Source: Candidatus Laterigemmans baculatus
Lineage (GTDB): Bacteria > Planctomycetota > Planctomycetia > Pirellulales > Pirellulaceae
Direction: 5' to 3'
NCBI RefSeq assembly: GCF_010367455.1
Contig: NZ_WRPR01000051.1
Coordinates: 1-62,399 of the forward strand
Length of the DNA stretch: 62,399 bases
The notes below the pieces were generated by a model. It was not told the DNA's origin and ran no database searches. It saw only the letters and a list, made by a program, of their open reading frames with translations. The position numbers and the translations under genes are program-made. Positions 35,106-46,364 of this stretch are shown piece by piece; position 1 is the stretch's first letter, and each line of letters starts with the position of its first letter.

Positions 35106-37136
35106 ATGACCGACTCGCTGTTTGAACTGCCCACGACGCCGGTTCCCACGAGTGCCGCGGGGCCTGCCGGTCGCTTGCCGCTGACCGACGAGATGCTGAA
35201 GACCTGGAGCAGCGGCGATCTGTTTGGGCTGACACAAGCGGCCGGGATGGGGTGGGAGCCGCGTGATTTGCTCGGCGCCCAGTTCCTGATCCTCAGCACG
35301 CAAGGCGGGATGCGTGGCGAGGACGGGCGGCCAATCGCTCTCGGCTATCACACCGGCCACTGGGAAGTCGGGCTGCTCGTGCGGGCCGCCGCTGAGACTT
35401 TAACGCAGCTCGGCGCGGTCCCCTTCGCCGCCCACTGCAGCGATCCCTGCGACGGGCGAACGCAGGGGACCGACGGGATGTTCGACAGCCTTCCCTACCG
35501 CAACGATGCGGCAGTCGTCCTCCGCCGCTTGATCCGCTCGCTCCCGCGTCGCCGCGGCGTGCTGGGGGTGGCGACCTGCGACAAGGGCTTGCCGGCGATG
35601 CTGATGGCGCTTGCCGGGATGCCGCACTTGCCTGCGGTCATCATGCCTGGGGGCGTGACCCTGCCACCGACCGTGGGCGAGGACGCGGGGAAAGTGCAGA
35701 CGATCGGCGCTCGGTACACGCAAGGCGAAATCACGCTCGAGCAAGCCTCGCTCGAAGGCTGTCGGGCTTGCGGAACGCCGGGCGGCGGCTGCCAATTTCT
35801 CGGCACCGCAGCGACCGCCCAGGTTGTCGCCGAAGCACTCGGGCTGACCGTCCCGCATGCGGCGCTCGCCCCAAGCGGGACCGCCATCTGGACCGATCTC
35901 GCCCGCAGCAGCGCCCGCGCGCTGCACGCGATGGACGCCGCGGGAATGACGACCGCGGACGTGGTAACCGACGATGCGATGTACAACGCGATGCTGGTCC
36001 ACGCCGCGGTCGGAGGCTCGACAAATTTGCTGCTGCACCTGCCGGCGATCGCCCACGCGGCGGGCATCCGGCGGCCCTCGGTCGAAGATTTCCGCGCGAT
36101 CAATGCCTCGGTGACCCGCTTCGTCGATGTTTTGCCCAACGGCCCAGTCGGGCACCCCACCGTGCGAATGTTCCTTGCCGGCGGCGTCCCCGAAGTCGCT
36201 TGGCATTTGCGAGAGCTGGGACTGTTGCGTTCCCAGGCTCGTACCGTGACCGGGCTCAGCTGGGACGAGATTCTCGACCGCTGGCGGGCCAGTGAGCGGC
36301 GGCAAGCGCTTCGCCAGCGGCTTCGCGAAGCCGACGGTGTCGATCCGGACGATGTGATCATCCCTCCTGCCGAAGCGACTCGTCGGGGGCTGACCAGCAC
36401 CGTCTGTTTCCCCGCCGGCAACCTCTGCCCGGAAGGTTCGGTGATTAAAGCGACCGCAATCGATCCCAGCGTCGTCGACGCCGATGGGGTGTATCGCAAA
36501 CGGGGGCCGGCCCGCGTCTTCACCTCCGAGCGGGAAGCGATCGCGGCGGTCAAGGAGCGGCAGGTCCAGCCGGGGGACGTGATGGTTCTGATCGGCCGCG
36601 GACCGCTCGGCTGCGGAATGGAGGAGACGTATCAGATCACTTCGGCGCTCAAGTACCTGCCGTGGGGCAAGGAAGTCGCGCTGGTAACCGATGCCCGGTT
36701 CTCGGGCGTCAGCACCGGAGCGTGCATCGGACACGTCGGCCCCGAAGCGCTCGCCGGGGGCCCGATCGCCAAAGTCCGTGACGGCGATACGATCGAAATC
36801 GTCGTCGATCGCGTCCGCCTGGTCGGCCATGTGGAGCTGGTGGCAACGGCTGCCGAAGGCCGCTTGGACGCCGCGGCTGCCGCCGCCGTGCTGGCCGCCC
36901 GCGAGCCCCATCCGCGACTGGCGCCCGATCCCAAAATCCCCGCCGACACTCGGCTGTGGGCCGCCTTGCAACAAGTCGGCGGCGGCACCTGGGGAGGCTG
37001 TGTTTACGACGTCGAAGCGATCCTCAAAACCCTCGAAGCCGGCCGCAAAGCGTTGGGAGCCGGGAGCCGGGAGCCGGTAGCCGGTAGCCGGGAGTTGGGA
37101 GTTGGGAGCCGGGAGCCGGGAGCCGGGAGCCGGTAG
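35106..37136 (+). CDS. YjhG/YagF-type D-xylonate dehydratase (IlvD/Edd family)
   Basis: This 676-residue protein is an IlvD/Edd family dehydratase. Its sequence follows the YjhG/YagF pattern: [81 protein letters not shown] (cluster cysteines) and [23 protein letters not shown]-xylonate dehydration is the known reaction of the E. coli relatives. The family normally ends near [12 protein letters not shown]; here about 30 residues follow ([20 protein letters not shown] type) encoded by the GGGAGCC heptamer array at 37055-37233. The stop TAG is itself inside the array. It stands upstream of glpF in the same direction. Confidence 0.9.
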   Translation: MTDSLFELPTTPVPTSAAGPAGRLPLTDEMLKTWSSGDLFGLTQAAGMGWEPRDLLGAQFLILSTQGGMRGEDGRPIALGYHTGHWEVGLLVRAAAETLTQLGAVPFAAHCSDPCDGRTQGTDGMFDSLPYRNDAAVVLRRLIRSLPRRRGVLGVATCDKGLPAMLMALAGMPHLPAVIMPGGVTLPPTVGEDAGKVQTIGARYTQGEITLEQASLEGCRACGTPGGGCQFLGTAATAQVVAEALGLTVPHAALAPSGTAIWTDLARSSARALHAMDAAGMTTADVVTDDAMYNAMLVHAAVGGSTNLLLHLPAIAHAAGIRRPSVEDFRAINASVTRFVDVLPNGPVGHPTVRMFLAGGVPEVAWHLRELGLLRSQARTVTGLSWDEILDRWRASERRQALRQRLREADGVDPDDVIIPPAEATRRGLTSTVCFPAGNLCPEGSVIKATAIDPSVVDADGVYRKRGPARVFTSEREAIAAVKERQVQPGDVMVLIGRGPLGCGMEETYQITSALKYLPWGKEVALVTDARFSGVSTGACIGHVGPEALAGGPIAKVRDGDTIEIVVDRVRLVGHVELVATAAEGRLDAAAAAAVLAAREPHPRLAPDPKIPADTRLWAALQQVGGGTWGGCVYDVEAILKTLEAGRKALGAGSREPVAGSRELGVGSREPGAGSR

Positions 37137-37233
37137 CCGGGAGTTGGGAGTTGGGAGTTGGGAGTTGGGAGTTGGGAGTTGGGAGTTGGGAGTTGGGAGT
37201 TGGGAGTTGGGAGTTGGGAGTTGGGAGTTGGGA
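37055..37233. repeat. GGGAGCC/GGGAGTT heptamer tandem array
   Basis: The heptamer starts inside the end of the dehydratase gene and runs on past its stop at 37136, with GGGAGCC units first and GGGAGTT units later. A 7-bp unit does not keep the frame, but three units make 21 bp, and the coding part reads through as Gly/Ser/Arg-rich residues. Confidence 0.93.
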
Positions 37234-37420
37234 ACCACGGAGAGCACGAAGGAAAAGTGGGGAGTTGAACCACGGATAGCGCGGACACCACACATTTCTG
37301 GGTTTCGGATTTTCTTTCTATCTGCGTTCTCCGTGCTATCCGCGGTCCCTCTCCTTTCCGTGCATTTCCGTGTCCTTCCGTGGCCAACCTTCGTGCTCTT
37401 CGTGTCCTTCGTGGTTCCCG
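37231..37420. repeat. Composite palindrome of GGAACCACGG type
   Basis: The outer arms GGAACCACGGAGAGCACGAA (37231) and TTCGTGCTCTTCG...CGTGGTTCC (37390-37418) are inverted, as are the inner arms GAACCACGGATAGCGCGGA and TCCGTGCTATCCGCGGTC. It fills the rest of the roughly 400-bp gap to glpF; nothing else is seen there. The CTTCGTGGTT-type element is a dispersed repeat I have seen elsewhere in bacterial genomes, though I cannot name a source. Confidence 0.8.
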
Positions 37421-37538
37421 ACCTTCTCGGCTACCGGCTACCTTCTCCCTCCCCATGGTGCTTTGCTAGCACGGATCGCGCACAATGCCGCGGTTTGCTT
37501 TTCTGCTGGAGCCCCTCGGATCGGAGACGCGCCGGACG

Positions 37539-38285
37539 ATGACTTCGTTTGCTGCTGAATTAGTCGGGACTGCTATCCTCATCCTGCTCGGCAATGGAGT
37601 GGTCGCCAACGTGCTGCTCCGCGAAACCAAGGGGCACGCCGGAGGCTGGATCGTGATCACCTTTGGGTGGGGGATGGCGGTGTTTGTGGCGGTCTTCGCC
37701 GTGGCCCTGTACAGCGGAGCGCACATCAATCCGGCGGTGACGATTGGGTTGGCCGCCAGCGGCCAGTTCGAGTGGGCGGAAGTTCCCTGGTATCTAGTCG
37801 CTCAGTTCCTGGGCGGGGCGCTCGGAGCGGCCTTGGTCTGGCTGCACTACCGGCCCCACTTTGCCGCGACCGCGGATCCCGATGCAAAACTGGCTTGTTT
37901 TTGCACCGGCCCGGCGATTCGCAGCCCGATCGACAACTTCATCTCCGAGACGCTCGCCACGTTTCTGCTCGTGTTCGCCGTCCTGTTCCTAGCGAAACCG
38001 GAGGTGGGGCTCGGCGCGCTCGATGCGTTGCCGGTCGGCCTGCTGGTGTTGGTGCTCGGGTTGTCGCTCGGCGGGACGACCGGGTACGCGATCAACCCGG
38101 CTCGCGATTTCGCGCCGCGGCTGATGCACATGCTGCTGCCGATCGGAGGCGGCAAGCGCGACAGCGATTGGGGTTATGCCTGGATCCCGGTCGTCGGTCC
38201 AATCGTCGGCGCGCTGTTAGCGGCGATGGCTTTCCACGCCTTGGGCTGGGGTCTGCCGGTCGAATCCACCCTCTCCGTAAAGTAG
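37539..38285 (+). CDS. glpF: MIP-family aquaglyceroporin (GlpF-like)
   Basis: This is a 248-residue channel with six hydrophobic helices. The two half-helix motifs are present: [12 protein letters not shown] (NPA) and [13 protein letters not shown] (NPARD). An aspartate after the second motif is the usual sign of glycerol facilitators rather than water channels. The start at 37539 ([20 protein letters not shown]) matches the family start; an ATG at 37485 would add 18 residues. It is the first gene of a glycerol group, followed 225 bp downstream by glpD and then glpK, with repeat D3 between. It likely brings in glycerol for the two enzymes below. Confidence 0.92.
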   Translation: MTSFAAELVGTAILILLGNGVVANVLLRETKGHAGGWIVITFGWGMAVFVAVFAVALYSGAHINPAVTIGLAASGQFEWAEVPWYLVAQFLGGALGAALVWLHYRPHFAATADPDAKLACFCTGPAIRSPIDNFISETLATFLLVFAVLFLAKPEVGLGALDALPVGLLVLVLGLSLGGTTGYAINPARDFAPRLMHMLLPIGGGKRDSDWGYAWIPVVGPIVGALLAAMAFHALGWGLPVESTLSVK

Positions 38286-38305
38286 GCGGTGTCAGCAAAA
38301 CACAT

Positions 38306-38432
38306 CACCCTCCCTCGGGGAGGGTCGCGAGGGACGAGCGGGGAGGGCCGTGCGCACCGTCGAGCACGAAGCGTGGGCGGACTCGGCTAGCCCTCCCCGG
38401 GCCTAAGAGTCCGACCCTCCCGGGGGGAGGGT
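38306..38432. repeat. Family D palindrome, copy 3
   Basis: CACCCTCCCTCGGGGAGGGT with CGCGAGGGACGAGCGGGGAGGG is on the left and CCGACCCTCCCGGGGGGAGG is on the right, so the arms invert as in copy 1. It lies between glpF and glpD. Confidence 0.88.
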
Positions 38433-38510
38433 AACGGCCGAGGCGCCCGGCGGCTGATTAGGCACACCGTTTCGTGACGCTCAAAAACGGCGAATCTCGT
38501 AGGAGTCTGC

Positions 38511-40222
38511 ATGACGGCACCGATTCTGATTCTTGGCGCGGGGATCAACGGCGCGGCGCTGGCCCGCGAGCTGTTGCTCAACGGAGTTCCAGTGACGGTG
38601 GTCGATCGCGCCGACATCGCCTCGGGAGCCACCGCCTACTCGTCGCGTCTGATCCATGGCGGGCTGCGGTATCTGGAGTATGGGGAACTGGATCTGGTTC
38701 GCGAGTCGCTCGAGGAGCGGACGCGGCTGCTGCAACTCGCTCCCCAGTTCGTCAAGCCGCTCGAGCTGTTCATTCCGGTCTCGAACCGATTTGGCGGCGT
38801 CCGCCAATCGGCCGCCAAGTTCCTTCGCTTTCCGCAGTGGGGCGGGGCGGCAAAATCGCGGGGACTGTGGTTGGTGCGGACCGGATTGTGGATGTACGAC
38901 ACCTACGCTCGCGATCCGTCGCTGCCCAAGCACCGGGTGTACCGGAACGGCGACCGCCGCGCGATCAGTGTCGACGCTCGGCACTATCCGTGGCTGGCGG
39001 CTTACCACGACGCTCAGATCGCCGCGCCGGAGCGGTTCACCGTCGCTTTGCTTGAGGATGCGCGGCGGATCGCCGCAGAGCAGGGGATCGAATTCGACGT
39101 GCTGACCTACCACGAGGCCCGGCGGGAGGGAGAAGTGGTTCAGTTAACGCCGCTGGTGCCGTCCCCCGCGAGCGGCACGGCGCCCCGCACGATCCGCCCC
39201 GCGACGATCATCAACGCCACCGGCGCGTGGGTCGACCGGACGCTCGAGCGGCTGCACGTTCCCAGCGAGCGGCTGATGGGAGGCACGCAAGGGAGCCACT
39301 TCTTCACGCGCCACCCGAAGCTGATCGAGCGGCTCGCCGGGCGCGGCTTGTATGGCGAAGCCGAGGACGGGCGGCCGGTGTTCGTGCTGCCTTTGGCCGG
39401 CGGCGTGCTGGTGGGCACGACCGATCTGCCGTACGAGGGAGACCCGGCCGACGCGGTCGCTTCGGAGGAGGAGCTCCAGTATTTGCTGCGGCTGGTCAAC
39501 CAGATGTTTCCCGAGATCGCCCTCGAGCGGTCGGACATCCAGTGGCACTACAGCGGAGTTCGACCGTTGCCGTACAGCGGCCAGGGGACTCCCGCCTCGG
39601 TGACCCGCCGCCACTGGGTCCGCAAGCAACAATCCGACGGCCTCACCATCCACTCGGTCATCGGCGGCAAGCTGACCACTTGCCGCGCACTGGCCGAAGA
39701 GGCGACGGCCGAGATTTTGGACGAGCTTCAGATTCCCGTAGTCAGGAACAGCCGGGAGCGAGGGATTCCGGGCAGCGAAAACTTTCCTCGCGACGCGGCC
39801 GCACAAGCAAAGCAAATGGACGCGTTGGCCGAGCAACTGGGGTGGTCGCTCGAGAGCGTCGCGGCAGTCTGGTCGCTGTGCGGCAGTCAGCTTCGGACGA
39901 TCGTCGGGGAGTTGCAAGCGGCCCCATCGGGAGGCGAAGTGGGCGAGTCGGGAGAAACCGACAGCGGCGACACGATCCGCGGGACTTCGATTCCTCGCGT
40001 CTATGCCCGCTGGGTGATCGAACACGAGTGGGCTTGGCGGCTGGACGATCTTATTGAGCGACGACTGATGCTGCTGTACGATCCCGGGCTGACGGAGGCG
40101 TCGCTCCGCGAGCTCGCTCTTCTGTTGGTGGATGCCGGTCGGCTGGAAGCCGCGGAAGTGGAGTCCGAGATTGCCCGGGTGCGACTTCGATTAGCGGAAC
40201 ATTTCGGCAAACGAGTCGCACC

Positions 40223-40226
<4 letters not shown>
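38511..40226 (+). CDS. glpD: FAD-dependent glycerol-3-phosphate dehydrogenase
   Basis: This 571-residue protein has an N-terminal FAD-binding site, [19 protein letters not shown] (6-24), [23 protein letters not shown] (conserved in GlpD) and [21 protein letters not shown]-like segments, with the family's C-terminal domain. It oxidises glycerol 3-phosphate to DHAP, feeding electrons to quinone at the membrane. The ATG at 38511 has AGGAG about 8 nt upstream. Its stop overlaps the glpK start by 4 nt (ATGA at 40223-40226), so coupled translation is expected. Confidence 0.95.
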
Positions 40227-41719
<1,493 letters not shown>

Positions 41720-41740
41720 GCCGGATCATGCACTGGTAAA

Positions 41741-41813
41741 ATCAGCCGCCACGCGCTAGCGTCCGGTTGTTACTGCGTATGAGGGAACCGGGGGCTAGCG
41801 CCCGGCGGCTGAT
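41741..41813. repeat. Family B palindrome, copy 3
   Basis: This 73-bp copy has the left arm ATCAGCCGCCACGCGCTAGC and a right arm ending CCCGGCGGCTGAT. The arms differ at the same positions as in copies 4 and 5. It lies between glpK and the HtrA-like gene. Confidence 0.94.
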
Positions 41814-41851
41814 GCAGTACCCAGCCCAGCGCTGAGAGGACGGAAAAACCA

Positions 41852-43141
41852 ATGCAGACGCGAAACTACGTTCCTGAGAACCATCGCCCGCTCTCCGCGA
41901 CACCGCCCAGGGTCGCGGGGTGGCTGCTGGGCATCCTGCTCGCCCCGCTAACGCTCACCACACTCCCGGCCCCGACCGCGTGGGGACAGGCCGCGAGCGG
42001 ATTCGCCCCAGCTCCCAAAATCCTGCTCCCCAACCAGCCGGTGCCGGGCGGTCAAGCGCCGCCTGCCGCCGAGCTTCCCGCTCCAGTCGAAGGGCCCGGC
42101 TCGCGACTCGCCCCCGCGCAGCCGGCGGCCTATGTGGATGAGGAACTGGCCGAGCTGACTCCCGAGGAACGGATCAATATCGCGGTCTACGAGAAAGCTC
42201 ACCTCTCGGTGGTGCACATCGAGACGCGGACGGTCCAGAGCAACGGATTTTTTGGCGCCGCCGAGAACGAAGGGAGCGGCAGCGGATCGGTCTGGGATGC
42301 TCGCGGCCATATCCTGACCAACTACCACGTCGTCGCCGGCGCCCAGCAGTTGCTCGTGACGCTGCACGACGGCCAACAGTTCGAAGCGACCCTCGTCGGC
42401 GCCGACCCGCCCAACGACATCGCAGTCTTACGGATCGAAGCCCCCCCGGAAGCGCTCTCGCCAGTCGAACCCGGGCGGAGCGAGCGACTTCGCGTCGGCC
42501 AGCGGGTCTTCGCCCTCGGCAGCCCGCTCGGCCTGGAACAAACGATGACCGTTGGGATCGTCAGCAGCCTCAACCGGACGCTGCCCAGCCAGGGACACCG
42601 CTTGATGAAATCGATCATCCAAATCGATGCCCCGCTGAACCGTGGCAATTCGGGCGGGCCGCTGCTCGACAGCCGCGGACGGTTGATCGGCATGAATACG
42701 GCGATCGCCAGCCGGGTTGGCGAGAGCAGCGGGATCGGGTTCGCGATCCCCTCGGCGACCATTTCCCGAATCGTGCCCCAGCTGATTCGCTTCGGCCGCA
42801 TCAACCGTCCCTCGATCGGCATCGAAGCGGTGGCGGAAGTCGAGCAGGGGCTGCTGATCGTCGAGACCGTTCCCGAGGGACCGGCCGAGAAGGCAGGCCT
42901 GCAAGGCGTCCGCGTCGTCCGCCGCCGCACGGTGTTTGGCGATATCCTCCGCCGCGACTACTCCACTGCCGACATCATGACGCACGTCGACGGAGTCCCA
43001 GTCAACACGGTCGACGATCTGCTCTCGGCGGTCGAAAGCAAACAAGCCGGTGACGTGGTCCGCGTGACGGTCGAGCGAAGCGATCAAACATCCGCCATCA
43101 TCCCGGTCCGCCTGACCAGCGACCGCCGCAGCGGAGAGTGA
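41852..43141 (+). CDS. HtrA/DegP-like trypsin-type serine protease with one PDZ domain
   Basis: This 429-residue protein has a signal region (about 20-46, VAGWLLGILLAPLTLTTLP) and a Pro-rich linker. The protease triad is H159 (LTNYHVVAGA), D189 (PPNDIAVLRI) and S267 (GNSGGPL). The substrate-binding loop and the LGSPLGLEQTMTVGIVSSLNR segment are typical of DegP/DegS. A single PDZ domain occupies about 320-425, as in DegS. It likely acts in periplasmic protein quality control. Just past its stop the GTACTC repeat region begins. Confidence 0.92.
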   Translation: MQTRNYVPENHRPLSATPPRVAGWLLGILLAPLTLTTLPAPTAWGQAASGFAPAPKILLPNQPVPGGQAPPAAELPAPVEGPGSRLAPAQPAAYVDEELAELTPEERINIAVYEKAHLSVVHIETRTVQSNGFFGAAENEGSGSGSVWDARGHILTNYHVVAGAQQLLVTLHDGQQFEATLVGADPPNDIAVLRIEAPPEALSPVEPGRSERLRVGQRVFALGSPLGLEQTMTVGIVSSLNRTLPSQGHRLMKSIIQIDAPLNRGNSGGPLLDSRGRLIGMNTAIASRVGESSGIGFAIPSATISRIVPQLIRFGRINRPSIGIEAVAEVEQGLLIVETVPEGPAEKAGLQGVRVVRRRTVFGDILRRDYSTADIMTHVDGVPVNTVDDLLSAVESKQAGDVVRVTVERSDQTSAIIPVRLTSDRRSGE

Positions 43142-43153
43142 GCTCCCCCCCTC

Positions 43154-43335
43154 GTACTCGTACTCAGCGCAGCGGTACTCGTACTCAGCGCAGCGGTACT
43201 CGTACTCAGCGCAGCGGTACTCGTACTCAGCGCAGCGGTACTCGTACTCAGCGCAGCGGTACTCGATCGAGGGCGGCTATCTGCGCGGCGAGCCGGAATC
43301 GAGTACGAGTACGAGTACCGCTTCGCTGAGTACGA
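43154..43335. repeat. Five 21-bp tandem repeats with an inverted partner
   Basis: GTACTCGTACTCAGCGCAGC followed by G repeats five times (43154-43258). A partly inverted block, CGAGTACGAGTACGAGTACC, follows at about 43300. It lies between the convergent protease and uvrA genes. A short reading frame across it (43138-43329) is only the repeat translated. Confidence 0.93.
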
Positions 43336-43345
43336 TTATTAGTAC

Positions 43346-46222
43346 TCACCCCCCCAGCATCTCCTGCAAATACTTTCCCGTCGGGCTTTCGGGCACCGCG
43401 GCGACCGCTTCGGGCGTTCCCTCGGCCAGGATCCTGCCTCCACCGGTTCCCCCTTCGGGGCCCAGGTCGACCAACCAATCGCAGGCTTTGGCGATGTCCA
43501 GATTGTGCTCGATCACGATCACCGTGTTGCCGCGGTCGACCAGCGCTTGCAGCACGCCGAGCAACCGCCCCACATCCTCGAAGTGCAGCCCGGTGGTCGG
43601 TTCGTCGAGCAAATACAGCGTGTTGCCGGTCTCGGCTCGAGCCAGTTCCGTGGCCAGTTTCAAGCGCTGCGCCTCGCCGCCACTGAGCGTCGTCGAGGAT
43701 TGGCCGAGGTGCAGGTAGCCGAGTCCCACCGCTCGCATCGAGTCGAGAAAGCGGTCGATCTTGGAAAAGTTCTCAAAGAATTCAGCCGCTTCGTCGACCG
43801 TCATGTTCAGCACGTCGGCGATCGTCGCATGCTTGTAACGGACCGTCAGCGTCTGGCGATTGAAGCGGCGTCCTCCGCAGGCGGTGCAGGTCACGTAGAG
43901 ATCGCTGAGGAAGTTCATCTCGATCTTTTCTTGCCCTTGTCCCTGGCATTGCGGGCACCGTCCTTGGGCTGAATTGAAGCTGAACCGGCTGGCCGTGTAT
44001 CCACGTTGCTTGGCTTCGCGGGTCGCGGCAAAGACTTTGCGAATCTCGTCCCACACCCCGGTGAACGTGGCTGGGCACGATCGGGGGCTGCGGCCGATCG
44101 GCGCTTGGTCGATGCGGATCAGCTTGTCGACGCCCTCCGCCCCCAACAGCTCGCGATGCGGTCCCGGCTTAGCGGCCACGAGGCCCAACCGCCGAGCCAC
44201 CGCCGGGTAGAGGGTTTCATTGATCAGCGAGCTCTTCCCACTGCCGCTGACTCCGGTGACACCGACCAACAAACCGAGTGGAATTCGCAGCTCGACGTCC
44301 TTCAAGTTGTGTGTGGCCGCGCCGCGGAGGACCAGCATTCGAGCCGGGTCGGCGGGCCGCCGCTCCTGGGGAACCGGGACGACGGCGGAGCCGGTGAGGT
44401 AGCGCCCGGTGATCGACTGCGGATCGTGAGCGACTTGCTCGGGCGTCCCCTGCGAGATCACCGTGCCTCCCCGGTGCCCAGCTCCCGGTCCCATATCGAC
44501 GAGCCAGTCCGCCGCACGCATCACCGCCTCGTCATGCTCGACGACCAGCACCGTGTTGCCCGCTTGCTGCAGGTCCCGCATCGCCGAGATCAAGCGGTCG
44601 TTGTCGCGGTGGTGCAAACCGATCGACGGCTCGTCCAGGACGTAGCAGACGCCCACCAGCCCCGAGCCGATGCTCGTCGCCAATCGGACGCGCTGCAGCT
44701 CGCCGCCGCTGAGCGTATCGGCGGGGCGATCGAGGCTGAGGTAGCCGACGCCGACGTGCTCGAGGAATCGCAACCGCCGCAAGATCTCGCCGCGGATCGG
44801 TTTCGCAACTTCCGCAGCGGCTCCCTCGAGCTGCATCGCCTCGAAGTGCTCGAGCGAGTCGACGATCGGGAGCGCAGTCGTTTCGTGAATCGCCCGCCCC
44901 GCCACGGTGACCGACAACGCTTCGCGGCGGAGCCGGCCTCCACCACACGCTTCGCAGGTCAAGTCGGCCCGCAGCCCGCTCAACTGCTCGCGACGCTTCT
45001 CGCTCCGCCCCGCCTCCCACTCTTCCTCGAGCATCGCGATCAGCCCCAGGAACTTGCCGTCGCCTTCGAACAGCTTGCGATACGCAGCCGGCTTCAGCGC
45101 CGTGAGCGGCTTCTCCCATCCGGCTCCATGCTTCTCCAGGAACGGTTCGACCGCTTTGCGGACCCGCCCGCGAACCGCCGCGGTGGTCCCCTTCCAGGCC
45201 ACCAGAGCTCCGTCGGCGGGCGATTTCTCCGGGTCCGGCACGATGCCCTCGGGATCGAACCGCTCCCGACGCCCCATCCCGCCACACGCTTCGCACGCGC
45301 CGTAGGGGCTGTTGAAGGAAAACGTCCGCGGCTCGAGCTCTTCGTAGCTGACGTCACAGTCGGGACAGGCGTAGCGCGTGCTGAACAATCGCTCTTCCCA
45401 CTCATTCGCACTGGCCCCACTCGCACTGGCCCCACTCGCAGTGGGCTGCTGGTAGACGGCCGTCAGCACTCCGTCGCCAAACCGCAGCGCCAACCGGACC
45501 GAGTCGCCCATCCGTCCCTGCACTCCCTCGCGAACCACGACCCGGTCGACGACCGCTTCGATGGTGTGGTTCTTCCGCGGGGCGAGTGCCGGGACTTCTT
45601 CGAGCGGATAGAGTTCTCCGTCGACCCGCGCCCGCACGAGCCCCGCCTTGCGAATCTCGGCGAAGACCTCGGCGTGAGCCCCGCGGCGGCCGCGAATCAT
45701 CGGGCTGAGCAGCATCAGCTTCGTCCCCTCGGGCAACTCGGCCAAGGCATCGACGATCTGTTCGGCGCTTTGCTGCAGGATCGCTCGGCCACAGCTGTAA
45801 CAGTGGGGGGTTCCGGCGCGAGCGTAGAGCAGCCGCAAGTAGTCGTAGATTTCGGTCACCGTCGCGACCGTGCTGCGAGGATTGTTGGTCCCCGGCTTTT
45901 GATCGATGCACAGCGTCGGCTCGAGTCCGTCGACCAAGTCGACGTCGGGCCGTTCGAGTTGGTCGAGAAACTGCCGCGCGTAGGCCGAGAGGCTTTCGAT
46001 ATACTGCCGCTGCCCCTCGGCGTAGATCGTGTCGAAGGCGAGCGACGATTTGCCGCTCCCCGAGACGCCGGTGATCACGGTCAGCGAGTCGCGGGGCAGG
46101 TCGACATCGACCGAGCGGAGGTTGTGCACTCGGGCCCCCCGCACGCGGATCACGTTCTCCGGTCGCGAAGACCCGCTCTTCGAAGCTCCGTTGCCGCTAG
46201 CCATGTCCGCTGTTTTGATCAT
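43346..46222 (-). CDS. uvrA: Excinuclease ABC subunit A
   Basis: This 958-residue protein is the damage-recognition ATPase of nucleotide excision repair. It has two ABC-type ATPase halves: GVSGSGKSSLAFDT, then LSGGELQRVRLATSIGSGL, then VTGVSGSGKSSLINETLYPA, and LSGGEAQRLKLATELARAETGNTLYLLDEPTTGLH. Zinc fingers of the CxxC type include CYSCGRAI, CPDCDVSY, CEACGGMG and CEACGGGR. An insertion, ASGASASGASAN, lies just before the CPDC finger and is coded by a 15-bp tandem repeat. The start at 46222 is followed by an in-frame ATG at 46204; the first 17 residues are poorly conserved, so either may be used. Confidence 0.96.
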   Translation of the reverse strand: MIKTADMASGNGASKSGSSRPENVIRVRGARVHNLRSVDVDLPRDSLTVITGVSGSGKSSLAFDTIYAEGQRQYIESLSAYARQFLDQLERPDVDLVDGLEPTLCIDQKPGTNNPRSTVATVTEIYDYLRLLYARAGTPHCYSCGRAILQQSAEQIVDALAELPEGTKLMLLSPMIRGRRGAHAEVFAEIRKAGLVRARVDGELYPLEEVPALAPRKNHTIEAVVDRVVVREGVQGRMGDSVRLALRFGDGVLTAVYQQPTASGASASGASANEWEERLFSTRYACPDCDVSYEELEPRTFSFNSPYGACEACGGMGRRERFDPEGIVPDPEKSPADGALVAWKGTTAAVRGRVRKAVEPFLEKHGAGWEKPLTALKPAAYRKLFEGDGKFLGLIAMLEEEWEAGRSEKRREQLSGLRADLTCEACGGGRLRREALSVTVAGRAIHETTALPIVDSLEHFEAMQLEGAAAEVAKPIRGEILRRLRFLEHVGVGYLSLDRPADTLSGGELQRVRLATSIGSGLVGVCYVLDEPSIGLHHRDNDRLISAMRDLQQAGNTVLVVEHDEAVMRAADWLVDMGPGAGHRGGTVISQGTPEQVAHDPQSITGRYLTGSAVVPVPQERRPADPARMLVLRGAATHNLKDVELRIPLGLLVGVTGVSGSGKSSLINETLYPAVARRLGLVAAKPGPHRELLGAEGVDKLIRIDQAPIGRSPRSCPATFTGVWDEIRKVFAATREAKQRGYTASRFSFNSAQGRCPQCQGQGQEKIEMNFLSDLYVTCTACGGRRFNRQTLTVRYKHATIADVLNMTVDEAAEFFENFSKIDRFLDSMRAVGLGYLHLGQSSTTLSGGEAQRLKLATELARAETGNTLYLLDEPTTGLHFEDVGRLLGVLQALVDRGNTVIVIEHNLDIAKACDWLVDLGPEGGTGGGRILAEGTPEAVAAVPESPTGKYLQEMLGG
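45402..45445 (-). repeat. In-frame 15-bp tandem repeat inside uvrA
   Basis: Units of CCCCACTCGCACTGG (plus strand) repeat about three times and code for the SGASA-type insertion. Unit length preserves the frame. The neighbouring protein sequence is otherwise the normal UvrA sequence. Confidence 0.88.
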
Positions 46223-46364
46223 GTCCTACAATACCTGAGTGGGATGCTCCTGAGCTGATCCTATGCGGATTGCCGGAGCCGAGGTAGGCACCTCGGGTGT
46301 CGCGGCGGTGCTCCGCCGATCCCCCGCTGCTTGGTCGCTCGTCGCCTCGGAAACACAGTCACGC

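Noticed and set aside
35400-37295. A minus-strand frame opposite the dehydratase, ending in Pro/Asn/Ser/Gln repeats
   Set aside because: The repeats are the heptamer array read backwards; the plus strand carries the dehydratase.
43154-43258. CRISPR array
   Set aside because: The 21-bp units are contiguous with no spacers and no cas genes are near.
43138-43329. A 63-codon frame of RTQRSGT repeats
   Set aside because: It is only the 21-bp tandem array translated, and no ribosome site supports it.
44006-46258. A plus-strand frame of about 750 codons
   Set aside because: It lies opposite uvrA, which has every motif expected of UvrA.
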